A DNA stretch of 64,000 bases, from contig NC_068569.1 in the NCBI RefSeq assembly GCF_025698545.1, forward strand, positions 24,366,001 through 24,430,000, read 5' to 3'. Each line of letters starts with the position of its first letter. The first letter of the stretch is position 1. This DNA comes from Gossypium raimondii (lineage: Eukaryota; Streptophyta; Magnoliopsida; Malvales; Malvaceae). Position numbers and translations under genes: made by a program. The notes beneath the pieces are model-generated. The model did no database searches and was not told where the DNA came from. It was given only the letters and a program-made list of their open reading frames with translations. Positions 1-12,042 of the stretch are shown here, in pieces.

Positions 1-165
1 GTCCATGTGCAAAGTGGATGAATTGAACTGATGTATGTTTTTTCTCCGACTTTTTCATGGTTTTGAAGTGCAAGATTAATCCAGCACACTGTAAATATTT
101 TCTGTAAACTAGAAGAAAAATGTCCAAAACAAAAGGGGGGCAGAAGAATAACATGATAAAATCAC

Positions 166-3100
166 CTGTGAGCCAGCTGAGCAAAGTCATCTTCCGAATC
201 ATCATCGTCATGGTTAACATTAACAATCGGCACAACACGAGTTTCTGCTACTGCTGTGGTAGCACTACCGGTGTTTCCTTTCAGAATGTCATCATGCTGG
301 CAAAGAACATGCTGCAATCGATCATTTAGTGCTAATCCCTGACATAAAAGTTGCTCATTTCTGGAAAAGCAAAATCCATCATCAGCATTATTCTATAAAA
401 CAGGAGGGAAATCAATGGAAGATACAAACAGATTCTCACGTTGTATGATTCACGAGAAGAACAACACGTTTTTTGTAAGAACGGCATTGCTCAACGAGGT
501 CAACAATCACTTCTTGCTTCAAAGACTGAACAACATCCAAAACAGTAAGCCTAATCATTTGATTTGAATTTATTTAATCCCCGGCATGCATAAGGACCGC
601 ATTGGATAGTATGTAATATTTATTAGATTTATCTTCTTTATTTCTTATTTGGTGTTGATAGATAAGTGGGCACATATTTAGCTTCCAGGGTTGCTTTTCA
701 TCTAGAACTGTGCAAATACCACACAACCTGCCCAAGCCCAAAGTCTCATTCAATACTCAGGAAGCTTAGGACAAAACTGTTAAACCCGAAAAATGGGCTT
801 AAGCAAAAAAAATTAAGCCTATTTAAAATATCTACCAAGACCAATTTATGCAATAAGTCCAATAATACGGTCAAAATCAAGAATCAATTTACCATGCCGC
901 AGCAAGGAAAAAACCAAGATTTTACATTGTGCCATGTGAAACCGGAAAAGAGGATTAATAAAGCTGATCCCAGACAAAGAGATTAACAATGAGAGCAATA
1001 AATTTCCCCGGTGCTAAATAGAAAACCAAGAGGAAAATGAAAACCTTGCAATTTGCACATTAAAACAAGTAAACCAACGTACAACAGCAAGAAAATAATC
1101 TAAAACAGAAAAACAGGATAGTACATGGGTCAAGCATAATGGTTCATTTCTAGAACAAAGTTTTTACCTCAGGAGTCTTGGGCTCCAATGCACTAAGCAC
1201 TTCCATTAAGATATCTGCTAGTCCACTAGCATTTTGAATCTCTGCCAAGCTGAAAGTAGACAAGTTTCATTGTCTTTGCAGGCAAATGATAACCAAAATA
1301 CCGCTAGTTTATGTAGGAAGTTTACGTGTCAGCAGCAAAGATGTTAAAACACAAAGATGGAAAGAGATATGCAGTGTAGTACCTTTGAAGTGGTTTAATA
1401 CAGTTCAACAAAGAAAAAAGGATAGCTTAAGCCTCAATCTTTATGTCCCAATGTTAAAATAATCCATACTGTGTTCATGTATTTTGCCATGTCATAATCA
1501 TGTTTATGATATTGAAAAATTCATGTAATCATATTGTGTTCATGTTATATCTTTATGTTCTGTAATATCAATTTTAGATTTATTAAAGAAAATAAGTATA
1601 AAATTCATTTCAACATTGTTAGTCATATATATGCTAAAACATGCCAATGAACACATAATAGAAACTGTTAGATAATTATGTAAATCATAATGTGTATTAT
1701 CAATTGAATGATTTTTCTTAATTATGAGCTGTGGTGAGGTGATGTCTGTTATAAGCTGTGATGCTCTGTTCTTTGTAATCTCTTCAGAGTCTTTATTTTA
1801 ATAAAATTTTATTTAGGCCTATCAAAAGAAAAAAATTGTAAATCATAATGTATATGATTTTGCATAAGCAATGACGACTTATATATATGAAGATATAAAT
1901 ATATTACACATTCACATATGGTTTACAATTTATACGGTAAACATAAAATCAAACACAACAAACAAGAGATGAGAGATCCAATCCAAGCAAAAGAGTTATG
2001 GATACCAACAATAAATCGGTTGACTTTTCTTTTACCGATTCAAGTCATTATTGAACTAAGAATCAAATACTTTGAAATAATTTGAGTGAAGCAAAGGTTT
2101 CAAAATCAGTTTTCGGACAAAGATGTTGTATCAAGGACAACTGTTTAATCCGCAACAAGAACATAATAATCTAGCAAATTAGTACCTCAAGCCAGAAGCA
2201 TCATCAGACTGTCGAGAGACCTCAATAGCAGCATCTTGACGTGCTGAAACTGGTTGGTGGGTTACTGGATTGTTCTGAGGTGGAGTAAATAACGGTACAC
2301 TATTCTTTTCACGAGGAGGAAATGCAACTCCAGCAACCTGAAAATACACAAAAGAAGGTTTAACTTTAAGAACAGATACGAATAGACTATGTTATTCCGA
2401 TTTTTCATTTTCTTGAAATACCGTATTTGACACTCATGTCCAATAGAAATCCAAAGATGGGTATGGAGATATGACCCTCCAAGAATCCTCCAAATACATG
2501 AAAAAGATAAATTATGGAAAATGAAAGGGAACCTAATATATCCAAGCACAAAAGAACAAGTTTGATAATATTCGTCCTTGGGAAAATAGATGCTTATGAA
2601 GGGCCAACAAAAGAACGGGCTGGCAGGTAAACACAAACTAGAACGTTTACCCGTAGTTCTTTATATGCTGCAAAATACTGTGGATACCTTCCCCCGGGTC
2701 CTCCAAAGGCTACTTGCCATGTGTCTATGAAAGTAAGTACCTTTTCCCTGACATTCAAGTCAGGCTGCACAGTTACCAGAATGAAGCGTAAGAGTAGTAA
2801 GAACCAGAAAGTGAGGAAATTAAAAAGAAATGTTAGATATCACAGATCAGGCAAAGAAAGGCACCTTCTTCGTTACGATTTTAACCATTTCGTTCAAGAT
2901 ATCACACTCAACAATCTGCTGAAAAACATGCTCCCCGCAATTTTTACTGAGAGAATCCAATACCTGGACGAATATATAAAGATATATGGTATCGTATTAC
3001 TTCTTTATCATCATGCAACACTAAGGAAAAAACATAGGATGGTACCGAGTTAATAATCATTTGAGACCACATGATGAAATTAAATCACTGAAAATAACCA

Positions 3101-4670
3101 CGTTATACATATTATTACACCATAAGAGTTGACTTCCGAACACATATCTGAAAGAGCAATATATACGAGGAAGAAGCATGTAACTCACATTAAGAGCTAG
3201 TAGCTGTACTTTTGGGTTTTTATTGCCCAGTTGCTTCTTGAGGACTTTCAAAGCATCCTTAGCCTGCCTACAATAGACAAATAGAGAATGTCAAAACCTT
3301 GACTATGATTTTCACTGAAGTCCAGATGATTTAGGATCCAAATGCATCTGCGATAGCGAATAATAGGCTTGGATCAAGTTATGACAAGATGCCAATACAT
3401 TCAACACAATCGCAGGACAACCATGCAACTTTCCTACGAGAGGGTGTTGTATGTCTACAGAAAACCCCTTGGGAGCATAAAATCATATTTCGAACAATTA
3501 AATTGGTGACAATAACATACACTGTGCATTTCTTAGCATCGGACAATGACTTTCTGTTTATTCAAACATTTTCATTCCTGTTCACACTTCAGACCCTTCA
3601 ATTCTTTTTCTAGTAAAGAGATAAATTACAACCCAAGACCAACTCAAGTACCCAAAGTGTACAAGAAAGATATTAAAGCCGAAAAAACAATGAGTGTGAG
3701 AGAAGGAACTAGAAGAAAAATAGAGAACGTGTCTGTCATATAGACAAACACCAAATAATAGACTGACAAGAGAATATAGAATAGGAAGGTAGCCATCATA
3801 TTGGTCCTACATTGCATGGAGTTAGGTGTGAATACCTAATTCTAACAAGGGTATTTTTCGTAACATTTCACTCACTATAGTCAAGCTAAATGAATCCAAG
3901 AGTAGGGTATAAACATGTATACACCCTAAAGCTTCTTGTCCTTGTTTGTGACATAAATTTCCCCTCAAATTGTCCTTCCTCTTCTCCTACAAGACAAAGG
4001 ATACCATATCCAGAAGATCCAAAAATTTCCTCCTTCCACATCCCTCCCTTCATCACTCTCTTCTGAAAAAAATCATGCCATATCATCCTCCCATTAACAT
4101 TTTTGAGGCAAGATACATTTTAATCAAAGCTTGAAAAAAACTTCTCTCATCTATTGCAATGGCAGCACAAATCAAGTTAACCCAGCAATCTCCTCACGAG
4201 CTCCACCTCTTTCATGATTGGACAACAACTGAATTACAGTGAAACGTTCCACAAAAGTGTACCACAATCTCTTGTGATGATATATTACACTATCAAAAGA
4301 TGGATTACATCACAAATTTGACTTAAAACAATTAAAGTGGTGATTAGAGCTGCTATTCAGCAAACAATGCTTGCAAGTTTGAAAATCACCTAAGTAGCCT
4401 ACATTGCATAATTCATACCACAACTCACGTGATTCAAATAAAACTACTGGTGCTTCCCAGAAAACCAAATAATCTAATTACCAAATCACAATCACAAGTA
4501 CAAAAACACATAAAAGAACAGAAAAATGGCCACTAAACTGACAAACAAAAAGAATGATACCGTGGATCCGTGTTTATAATATCACATAGCTCAATGTTTA
4601 CAGCCCAATCTGGACCAATCAGCATATCATGAGTTGCCCTTTCGGCACAGGCTGCCGCACTATTAGCCAT
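166..4670 (-). CDS. TOL: TOM1-like (TOL) protein, VHS + GAT domains, partial (3' end outside window)
   Basis: TOL proteins bind ubiquitinated membrane cargo and hand it to ESCRT complexes for vacuolar degradation; they act in place of ESCRT-0 in plants. Eight exons join in frame (descending): 4670-4561, 3267-3189, 2963-2865, 2764-2651, 2337-2186, 1249-1168, 525-440 and 360-166, giving about 305 residues before an intron that leaves the window. Residues 1-134 form a VHS domain ([51 protein letters not shown]). A GAT domain follows at about 185-275 ([31 protein letters not shown]), then an acidic stretch [15 protein letters not shown]. The start at 4670 was chosen because TOL proteins begin [13 protein letters not shown]. 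Further in-frame codons lie upstream, but they are not family-like. The family call is firm; the exact paralogue is not determinable. The C-terminal tail is missing. Confidence 0.93.
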
Positions 4671-7600
4671 GAGAACCTGCTTCTTTTGTTGAAGTACAAA
4701 ATCCCAGATTATTCTATAAGCACAGCCTACAGCAAAATCAGTAACTTTATCATTGAATATCATGAATTTGAGGCAAAATTTGAGATTTTAATTAAAATAA
4801 CTAAAAAGCAAACGATCATCAAAATCAACTCTAGAACATGATCGTCAATAAACTAAAATTGGCAATTAAAAGAAACTATAGCAAACGATCATCAAAATCA
4901 ACTCTAGAACATGATCATCAATAAACTCAAATTGGCAATTAAAAGAAACTATAGCAACCCCAAGAATAGAAACAGCCCATATAAAAATAAAAAGGATATC
5001 AAACGATCAAACCCCAGAACTTTAAGCGTAGAATTAAAACCCAGAACAGTTTAAAAAAAAAACCCAAAAAGAAAATGAACAGATCAGATACTAATGGAAA
5101 TAAAAAAACAAGCTTGAATAACATTTCTATCCCCAAGTGATCAAACCAATAAAACTACTCCCCCCTTCACCTAAATTAAAGAATAACAAAAAAATTTGGA
5201 AGTTTTTGGGATAGTGGATCTTACATAACAAAAATGACCACGAATAAGACACGAACAAAGCTTGATTTTGTAGTATGTTTATACGAATAATGACTTAAAT
5301 CTTTCCTCGTTTTCTCTTGGACTTGGTTGAAAGGTTTTGCCTTTGCCCTTCGGTGATTTTTTTTTTCTTTTTTCTATTTCAATTTCGGAATTGCGTCAAC
5401 CTTAGGCTTGCCTTGTCTGAACTCAAATCAAATTTGACTTTTTCTCTAATAAATATTTTATAATTTTAAATCGGAAAAGATATATGGCGTTAGGCATAAT
5501 TTTCTCTAGTTTTTATTTTATTTTGGCATTTCGGTGACCAAACATTTATTCATACTATATATATAATTTTTGGCTAAATTAAGGATATTATAATTTTAAC
5601 TTTTTCAAATAAAGTTATAATCATCAACTTAAAATCATTAGTATGATTTTCACTCACTTTTCGTCCTTTGTTTTTTCTTAAATTATAGATTAAAATTTTA
5701 TAATTGTAATATACTTACTTTTTTATATTTAAAATTTAATCTTCATATTTTTATTTTTTAAAATTAAACTTTTATTTCTGGAATTTTAAATTTTAAATAT
5801 TTTTGTTAACATTGTTATAATTATTCTATTAAATTTGATAATGTGACATTTTAAAATTAATAAAAAATTCTCGTTTGGTATCTATTTAATAAAATAATGA
5901 CATTGTAATGCATCTGAATTTAATAGAGAATTTTAACAGTGTTACCAATTCTTACAAATTCACATAAGCATTTTAACCAAAATAAAGTATTTAGACTAAC
6001 TAATGATATTAATAAGAGTTGAGGTACCAAAGTATAAAGTTTTATGTTAAAATTAAAGTATAGAAATTAAATATTAAATTTGACAAAATATAGGGATCTA
6101 AATTGAAATTTAGCAATTATTATATAATCTCAAAAATAGAGGATTAAAACTGAAATTTAGCCATCATATTTTCATGTTAAAAATAAGAAGAATAAAAAAC
6201 AGGTGTCATGAAAGTCCATCCTTTTATATATTAGTATAGATTATAATTAAATTCTAATATATTTTTAGTTTTAAATTAAGCAATTGAGGTTATACTCTGT
6301 TTTACATAGATATTATTAGTTTTTAAGTTTTAAAGTGTTGAAATTATACAAATTTGACATGTGTTGAGGAAAGAAAAAAAGTATTTGGAAAAATTGCAAC
6401 ATAAACCCTTAATCTTTTTTATATAATTTTTCTGATGTTCTACAAATTGTATTTTTCCATTCCAATTTGTTTATATTTACTAATTCAACTTACATTTTGC
6501 ATAATAAATCACTGTTTAGAAAATCATTTTAAGTTTATCACTATTTTATAAATGAAAAAATTATTAGGATTCAAATAAATATTTAATAATATAAATAATG
6601 TTACAATAAATTATTTGAAGGTCACAATATTTAAATTCAATTAATAATTTATATTCACTAATTAATGATTAAGTTAGAAAATATATATAAAAGATAACTT
6701 CACGCAATCTACTGATATAATATTTATATTTTAAAATAATTTTAAAATACTATTTATTTAAATTCAGTCTAATAACAATTATCATGTTTTTAAAATTAAA
6801 CTTATATATTATTATGTTACAATTTCATAATCATGTTGTTAATGAAACATTACAAAATTTATGAAAAATTAAAAATAATTTAATATAATTTAATTAATAC
6901 ATACAATCAATTTGTGCATAGCACGGATAAGGAAAGCTAATATATCTATTATAAGATATGCAACATTTAATGAAACTTGTCTACATGTTATGGTTATTTG
7001 TGACAAACAGATAGTCTCATTGCTTGACACATCACTATATCTTATATTAAATTAATATAAATATAAAGGATAAATTGTTTGAATCATTACCCAAGTATTT
7101 GGATCAATAGGATCACATGTTTATATTAGAGATGTAGCCACATTGTTTAGAGCATCAAATTCAAGAAGGGTTTGTTCCTTCCCAAATTTGCAATGGTTCA
7201 ATTGTAGAGATAGATAGCAAGCCTTTCAAATTCTTAGTCATTTAGTTGTTGGGTTCTCCTTATTTTCTTTCTATTCTAAAAGAGATAACATCATTGGAGG
7301 AATCACTTTCTGAATCGATCTTTTCTCCTCCTTCACTTTTTTATTCAAATCAAAACCTTTTGAACTATTGTTGCTAAAATCAATATCAGGGTTTTGACTT
7401 TGTTATTGGTTATTTAACTTTATTAAGGATTCTTTAATAGATTGATTTTCATGTTCACTTTTCATTTTGGATCATACTTACTTGTCCTATTAATTTTGGT
7501 CATATTTGAAGAAATAGAGCGAAGTTAAAACTTGATTCTCAAAAGAAAATCACGAATATCATATTCTAGTAAAGGAACAAGAGGTATTTCAAAGTGAGTA

Positions 7601-7879
7601 CAATTTCTACGTTAGGGTGAAAGATAAAATAATAATCAAAACATCGTCCTATTTAAACATAAATATTTTATCAAATAGGTAAACTAGAGTTTGAGAAAGT
7701 AAAATATTGTAATGGATAATTTTTCTTGTTGTTTGAGATAACTTTCAAAAACAATGACATGATCGAATGAAGAACAAAACAAAAAATATACAATAAAATT
7801 TGAATATTACAAATCATTATATCACTTTAAAGTCTCTCAACCCTGTTACCATCCAATAATTTTATAAAAAAGTTACTCA
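4671..7879. other. TOL upstream region and AT-rich spacer
   Basis: The first 600 bases probably hold the TOL 5' leader and promoter, but no convincing TATA box or leader intron could be fixed. The rest, from about 5,300, is very AT-rich with only stop-filled frames. No protein domain, RNA gene or element boundary was recognised. Confidence 0.5.
4808..4953. repeat. 73-bp tandem duplication upstream of TOL
   Basis: Two head-to-tail copies, 4808-4880 and 4881-4953, both start GCAAACGATCATC and differ at only a couple of positions (ATCGTC/ATCATC and AACTAAAATT/AACTCAAATT). The copy is young. It lies 140-280 bases upstream of the predicted TOL start codon, so it may sit in the leader or promoter. 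Confidence 0.9.
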
Positions 7880-8600
7880 GTTGTTTGTCTATGGGCACAT
7901 GTTTTAACTTAACCATTTTATTCTCAACTAAGTCTTTCATGAAGTGGTGACGATATATTTTATTCTTGAGTGTAATACTAGATTCTTTGATATGTTAATG
8001 GCATTTGTGTCATCACAATACATTGTGGCACAAGTTGTGGGTACATCAGAGTCTACAAGCATTTGTGTCATTCAAATTAATAAGTGGATAGGGAGATAGA
8101 ATTTTGCTTATTGATATATCATAAGATTATATTGTTTACAAGATAAAAGCATGCTATGGAGGTGTTTTTTCGATCATTTATGTTCCCTGCCTAATCAACA
8201 TCACAATATCTTACAAGGTTAAAATTAGTATATTTAGTAAATCAAATAACCAAATTCAATCTAACATTCACATGTCTAATGATTTGTTTGACAACCTTCA
8301 AATGTGAATCCTTTGGCAAGGCTTGATGTCGAGCACATATGCCAACATGATGGCTAATATTTGGTTTGTTAGTTGTAAGATACAAGAGACTACCAATCAT
8401 ATGCTTCAATAAGTGGTCAATCTGTTGCCACACCCTATTCATCTTTAGTGAGTATCATTCAATCCCGATTGAAGTTCTTAAAACCTTATAAGATTCTATG
8501 CCAAATTTCTTTACTAAACCTTAGACATACTTTTCTTGAACGATGAAGGTTCATTTCTTAAGTTGCTTAATCTGAAAACTTAGAAAATATGCTAGCTACC

Positions 8601-8812
8601 CTACCATACTCATTCCAAATTCAACTTTCACGAGGTCAAAAAATTCTTAAGAAGCTTTTGAAGAAGTGAACTAAAAGAAAAATGTCATCCACATAGATTT
8701 GTTTACCTACCATACTCATTCCAAATTCAGCTTTCACGAGGTTAACAAATTCTTAAGAAGTTTTTGAATGAGTGAAATAAAAGAAAAATGTCATCCACAT
8801 AGATTTGTGCTA
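8601..8812. repeat. 106-bp tandem duplication covering the copia YVDD box
   Basis: Copies start at 8601 and 8707 with CTACCATACTCATTCC and run to about 8706 and 8812. Each contains the minus-strand codons for the reverse-transcriptase catalytic YVDD motif, so the remnant carries that box twice. A few substitutions separate the copies. Confidence 0.88.
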
Positions 8813-8894
8813 TTGTGATTCATTATTTTATCCTTTTAATAAAAAGGGTTTTATCAACACTCTCTCTTACAAAACCTTTCTCGTACAAATACTT

Positions 8895-9072
8895 AGGGGC
8901 ATAGTTAGAAATTTGTTTTAGGGGGGGCTAGAGATGAATTATAATTGTTTTCTTTAGTATAATTTTACCATTATACTAATATATCATTTCATAAATTTTA
9001 ATGGATAAATGGTAAATCTACCATTTTAGGGAAGGGAAGGCCACTATTTGCCCCCTATTGCCTTCACCATTG
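8895..9072. mobile_element. Possible 178-bp insertion inside the copia RT
   Basis: The copia reading is interrupted between the ITKYL of the RT core and the YLYEKGFV-like continuation. The insert is flanked by CAAATACTT (8886-8894) and CAAATATTT (9073-9081), an 8/9 match that looks like a decayed target-site duplication. Clear terminal inverted repeats are not visible, so the family is unknown. Confidence 0.45.
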
Positions 9073-9844
9073 CAAATATTTGGTGATTCTTCCATACCAA
9101 GCTTTAGGGGCTTGTTTTAATCCACATAGAGCTTTTGTTAACTTGTAAACATGACCAAGATGACTAGCATTTGTAAAACATTTTGGTTGAGCAACATATA
9201 TCTCATCATTCAAAAATCCATTCAAGAAGACACTTTTGACTTCCATTTGGTAGAGTTTAATGTCTAAGTGACACGCCAAAGCTAAAATAACTTGATGGAT
9301 TCAAGACTTGTCCTAGGGGCAAAGGTTTCATCAAAATCTACCCCTTCGACTTAAGTGTTCCATTGTACAACTAGTCTGACTTTGTTCCTAATAATGTTGC
9401 CTAGCTCATTAGTTTTCTTTTTGAAGGTCCACTTATTACCAATGATGTTACAATTTTTTGTTTTAGGCACTAGCTTCCACGCTTGGTTTCTTTCAAACTA
9501 TAACATTTCTTCCTACATTGATTGTATCCAAAAACTCATTTTGCAAGGTTTCTTCCACACTCTTGGTTCAACACTTGAGATGTAACAAGCAAAACTTACA
9601 ATGTCCCTGTAGTTAGGTTGTGGCTTGCATCTAGTCTTGATTCATTTATTCACCTTACCGATTACATCTTCTATGGGGTGTTTCTTTTATATTCTAATAA
9701 ATGGTTGTAACTTTGAAGTATTGGCTTAGAGTGTACAATGACCTATGGGCGCATTCTCTGGTACATATATCTTCTCACTTTGTGTGATCACTTTCTAGTG
9801 CAACTTCATACTCATCTTCCTTTGCTCTTTTGTTTCATCATGTA

Positions 9845-10080
9845 AAATAAGGTCCCTTGGCTAGTGTATATACTAATCCACATTTATTAAGATAGTCTAA
9901 TAGCTTATTTTCCATTTTAATTTTATTTTTATTGAATGATAGGTTGGTTAAAGTCCCTTATAACAATCCACTTGTCTTCTCGAACAAGTTGGTTAGCTAA
10001 TTAATATAGTCTATCCCAAACTTTTTATCTTTCATTTAAAATCATATGGCCAAAAAGATAAACAAGTCAAAAGGATCTAT
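9845..10080 (-). mobile_element. LINE endonuclease fragment
   Basis: The minus strand reads KVWDRLY-stop-LANQLVREDKWIVIRDFNQP, which matches the L1-type apurinic endonuclease pattern (LWDRL...LA...W...GDFN) although the usual GDFN is RDFN here. A continuation around 9,850-9,930 resembles the CGLVxLxxxGPxFTW block. Several stops show it is dead. It lies directly next to the copia scrap. Confidence 0.55.
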
Positions 10081-12037
10081 CGGGTTTCTTAGTGTAAGTA
10101 ATAAAATATTATTATCCATAAATCATATATTACAAGAAACTAAGCTAGATCACATGAGAATTGTCCATCCCCTTTTAACTACACAGTTTGTATCGATTAT
10201 GAGCTATAAACCCACTTCGTTTCCAACATTTTTACAATAATTCACTGTTATTTTCATAAGGAAATATAAGTTAGCCTTCACTTTTCAGGTCAAGTATCCA
10301 TAGTGAAACGATGTTAGAGGTTAACCCAACTCTTTAACATTCAAATTGATAAGGATCATAGCGATGTAAGAGGTTGTTGAGAGAGAACCTACCTTAACTA
10401 TTCCTTATTATTTGACCTTACAATAGAGAAATAAGCAAGCATCTTAGTCCTAAAATCATTGATTCCATAGGACTAATTGACAACAATATCATCTAACACA
10501 ACGTTCATACTTAATACCTCTACAACATCATTATTCTCATCACCAAACGAAATTTCCATCAACAATAGTAAAATTATTATTGAGATACGCACCAACATTA
10601 AAAATAGATAAATTCTTATAGGCATCGATTACAACAATTGTATTGACATCTTACACTTGTTCTTCTTCATGAATGCAAACTCTTTTACGTATTACTTTTA
10701 GCTCAAACTCTCTTAGAATAATCTTCACCTCTTCTTCTTTTCATTTCCCTTTACTTTTTTACGATTTTGATCCTTTACAACAACGTTTACAATGTTCTAT
10801 CATCCTTCCTCAATCACATTCTCAACCACATTAATATGGGTCTCGTTTTAACTCGAATCAACATTTTCAATAATTCCTTATTGCCTCTATATATGTACAC
10901 CACTCAAATAATAAATATTAAAACTCTATGTAAATTTAACCTTTACCTTATAAGTGAACCTCATCCGTCTCACCCCCATTTCTTTCAGAAATTATATGTC
11001 CATGATGCCACAACGTTTGCATGATTAATCTAAGGGCACATTTTCCCAAGGTCTATCAGCTACTGGGTTTTTACGTCGGGAACCTCTCAAATTATTATTA
11101 GAATTCTTAAGTCCTTTAGCTCAATAGAGAGGGCCTCTAAGGACCTATTAAGGGCTCTTACCTCTCTGGATTCAATCTAAGCTATAACATTGCCTTCATA
11201 TATAATAGCTAAAAGATGAGGAGAAAGTGCAATTGTAGTTTTCATTTTATCCATCACTTCTAACTGTTGAAGTTTTATTTTTAAATTTACTTTACCATTT
11301 GAATTTAATTCACCATTTTCGTTATTTCCTCTCTTTTTTATTTTTGGTCCTTGAATTTACCATCAACCTCACTAAGCTCCTTTACATTTTTGTCTTGAGA
11401 TCACTCATTTAATCTAAAATTTGAAGGCAATTGAGTTTCCTCATATTGGTGCGTGGGGATAAAAATAAACTTATCAGAAATTAACAAAGGCTTCAAGGTG
11501 TATATTAATGCCACATTACCACTTTCTTTAAGGTTCTATTTTCCCTCACCTATATTATGGTGTGTAAGAGAGTTAATGGCAAGTGAAACTCGAGGATACA
11601 ATGAAGCCCAATGGCTATCTATGTGTTACACTGACGGAAACAGTCCACTGAGCATCGAGTGGAGCATAGTAAGGATATCAATTTCTGCAAAAAAATTTTG
11701 CAGTAATTTTTTTATAAAACTATCTAGAAAGAAACTTTTTTTTTTATGTTTTTAGGTTGTCATGCAAATGAAACTTCACTTCTATTTATAGAAGGTCTCA
11801 TGTCTCTTCATAAGGATATAACCATCCAAATGGATAGTCATATCTTTAAGCATAAACATAATTATTCAATAGATATCTACTTGAATAATTATGACCTTTT
11901 ATTATTAATTAAGTGACATAAATTTTGGTAACTTATAACTTTTCATTAGCAACTATTGGAACACTATATCTATATAAAAAATATTCCAACACCTCTTTCC
12001 TCTCTTCTATTGTTTCATTCAAAAGAATCTCTATGCT
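10081..12037. other. Spacer with no recognised feature
   Basis: AT-rich sequence with short open frames only (for example 85 codons at 10,767 and 100 codons at 11,453). None shows a domain, codon bias or splice pattern that I recognise. Probably decayed transposon sequence. Confidence 0.5.
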
Positions 12038-12042
12038 GTAGT

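Larger units (their letters stand above)
7885..9600 (-). mobile_element. Degenerate Ty1/copia retrotransposon fragment (reverse transcriptase and RNase H)
   Basis: The minus strand reads as a copia pol region broken by frameshifts and stops. The order is: RT start (about 9,350-9,600); an RT core at 9064-9279 with VKSVFLNGFLNDEIYV and ALCGLKQAPKAWY; a YVDD box near 8,680-8,700; the RT end at 8242-8442 with MIGSLLYLTTNKPNIS; and an RNase H tail near 7,900-8,040 (YCDDTNAINISKN). No LTRs or TSD could be found, so this is an internal scrap. It cannot encode a working polyprotein. Confidence 0.85.

Noticed and set aside
11453..11755. 100-codon open frame in spacer
   Set aside because: Ends in a poly-T-derived tail, has no domain and no promoter evidence; likely chance.
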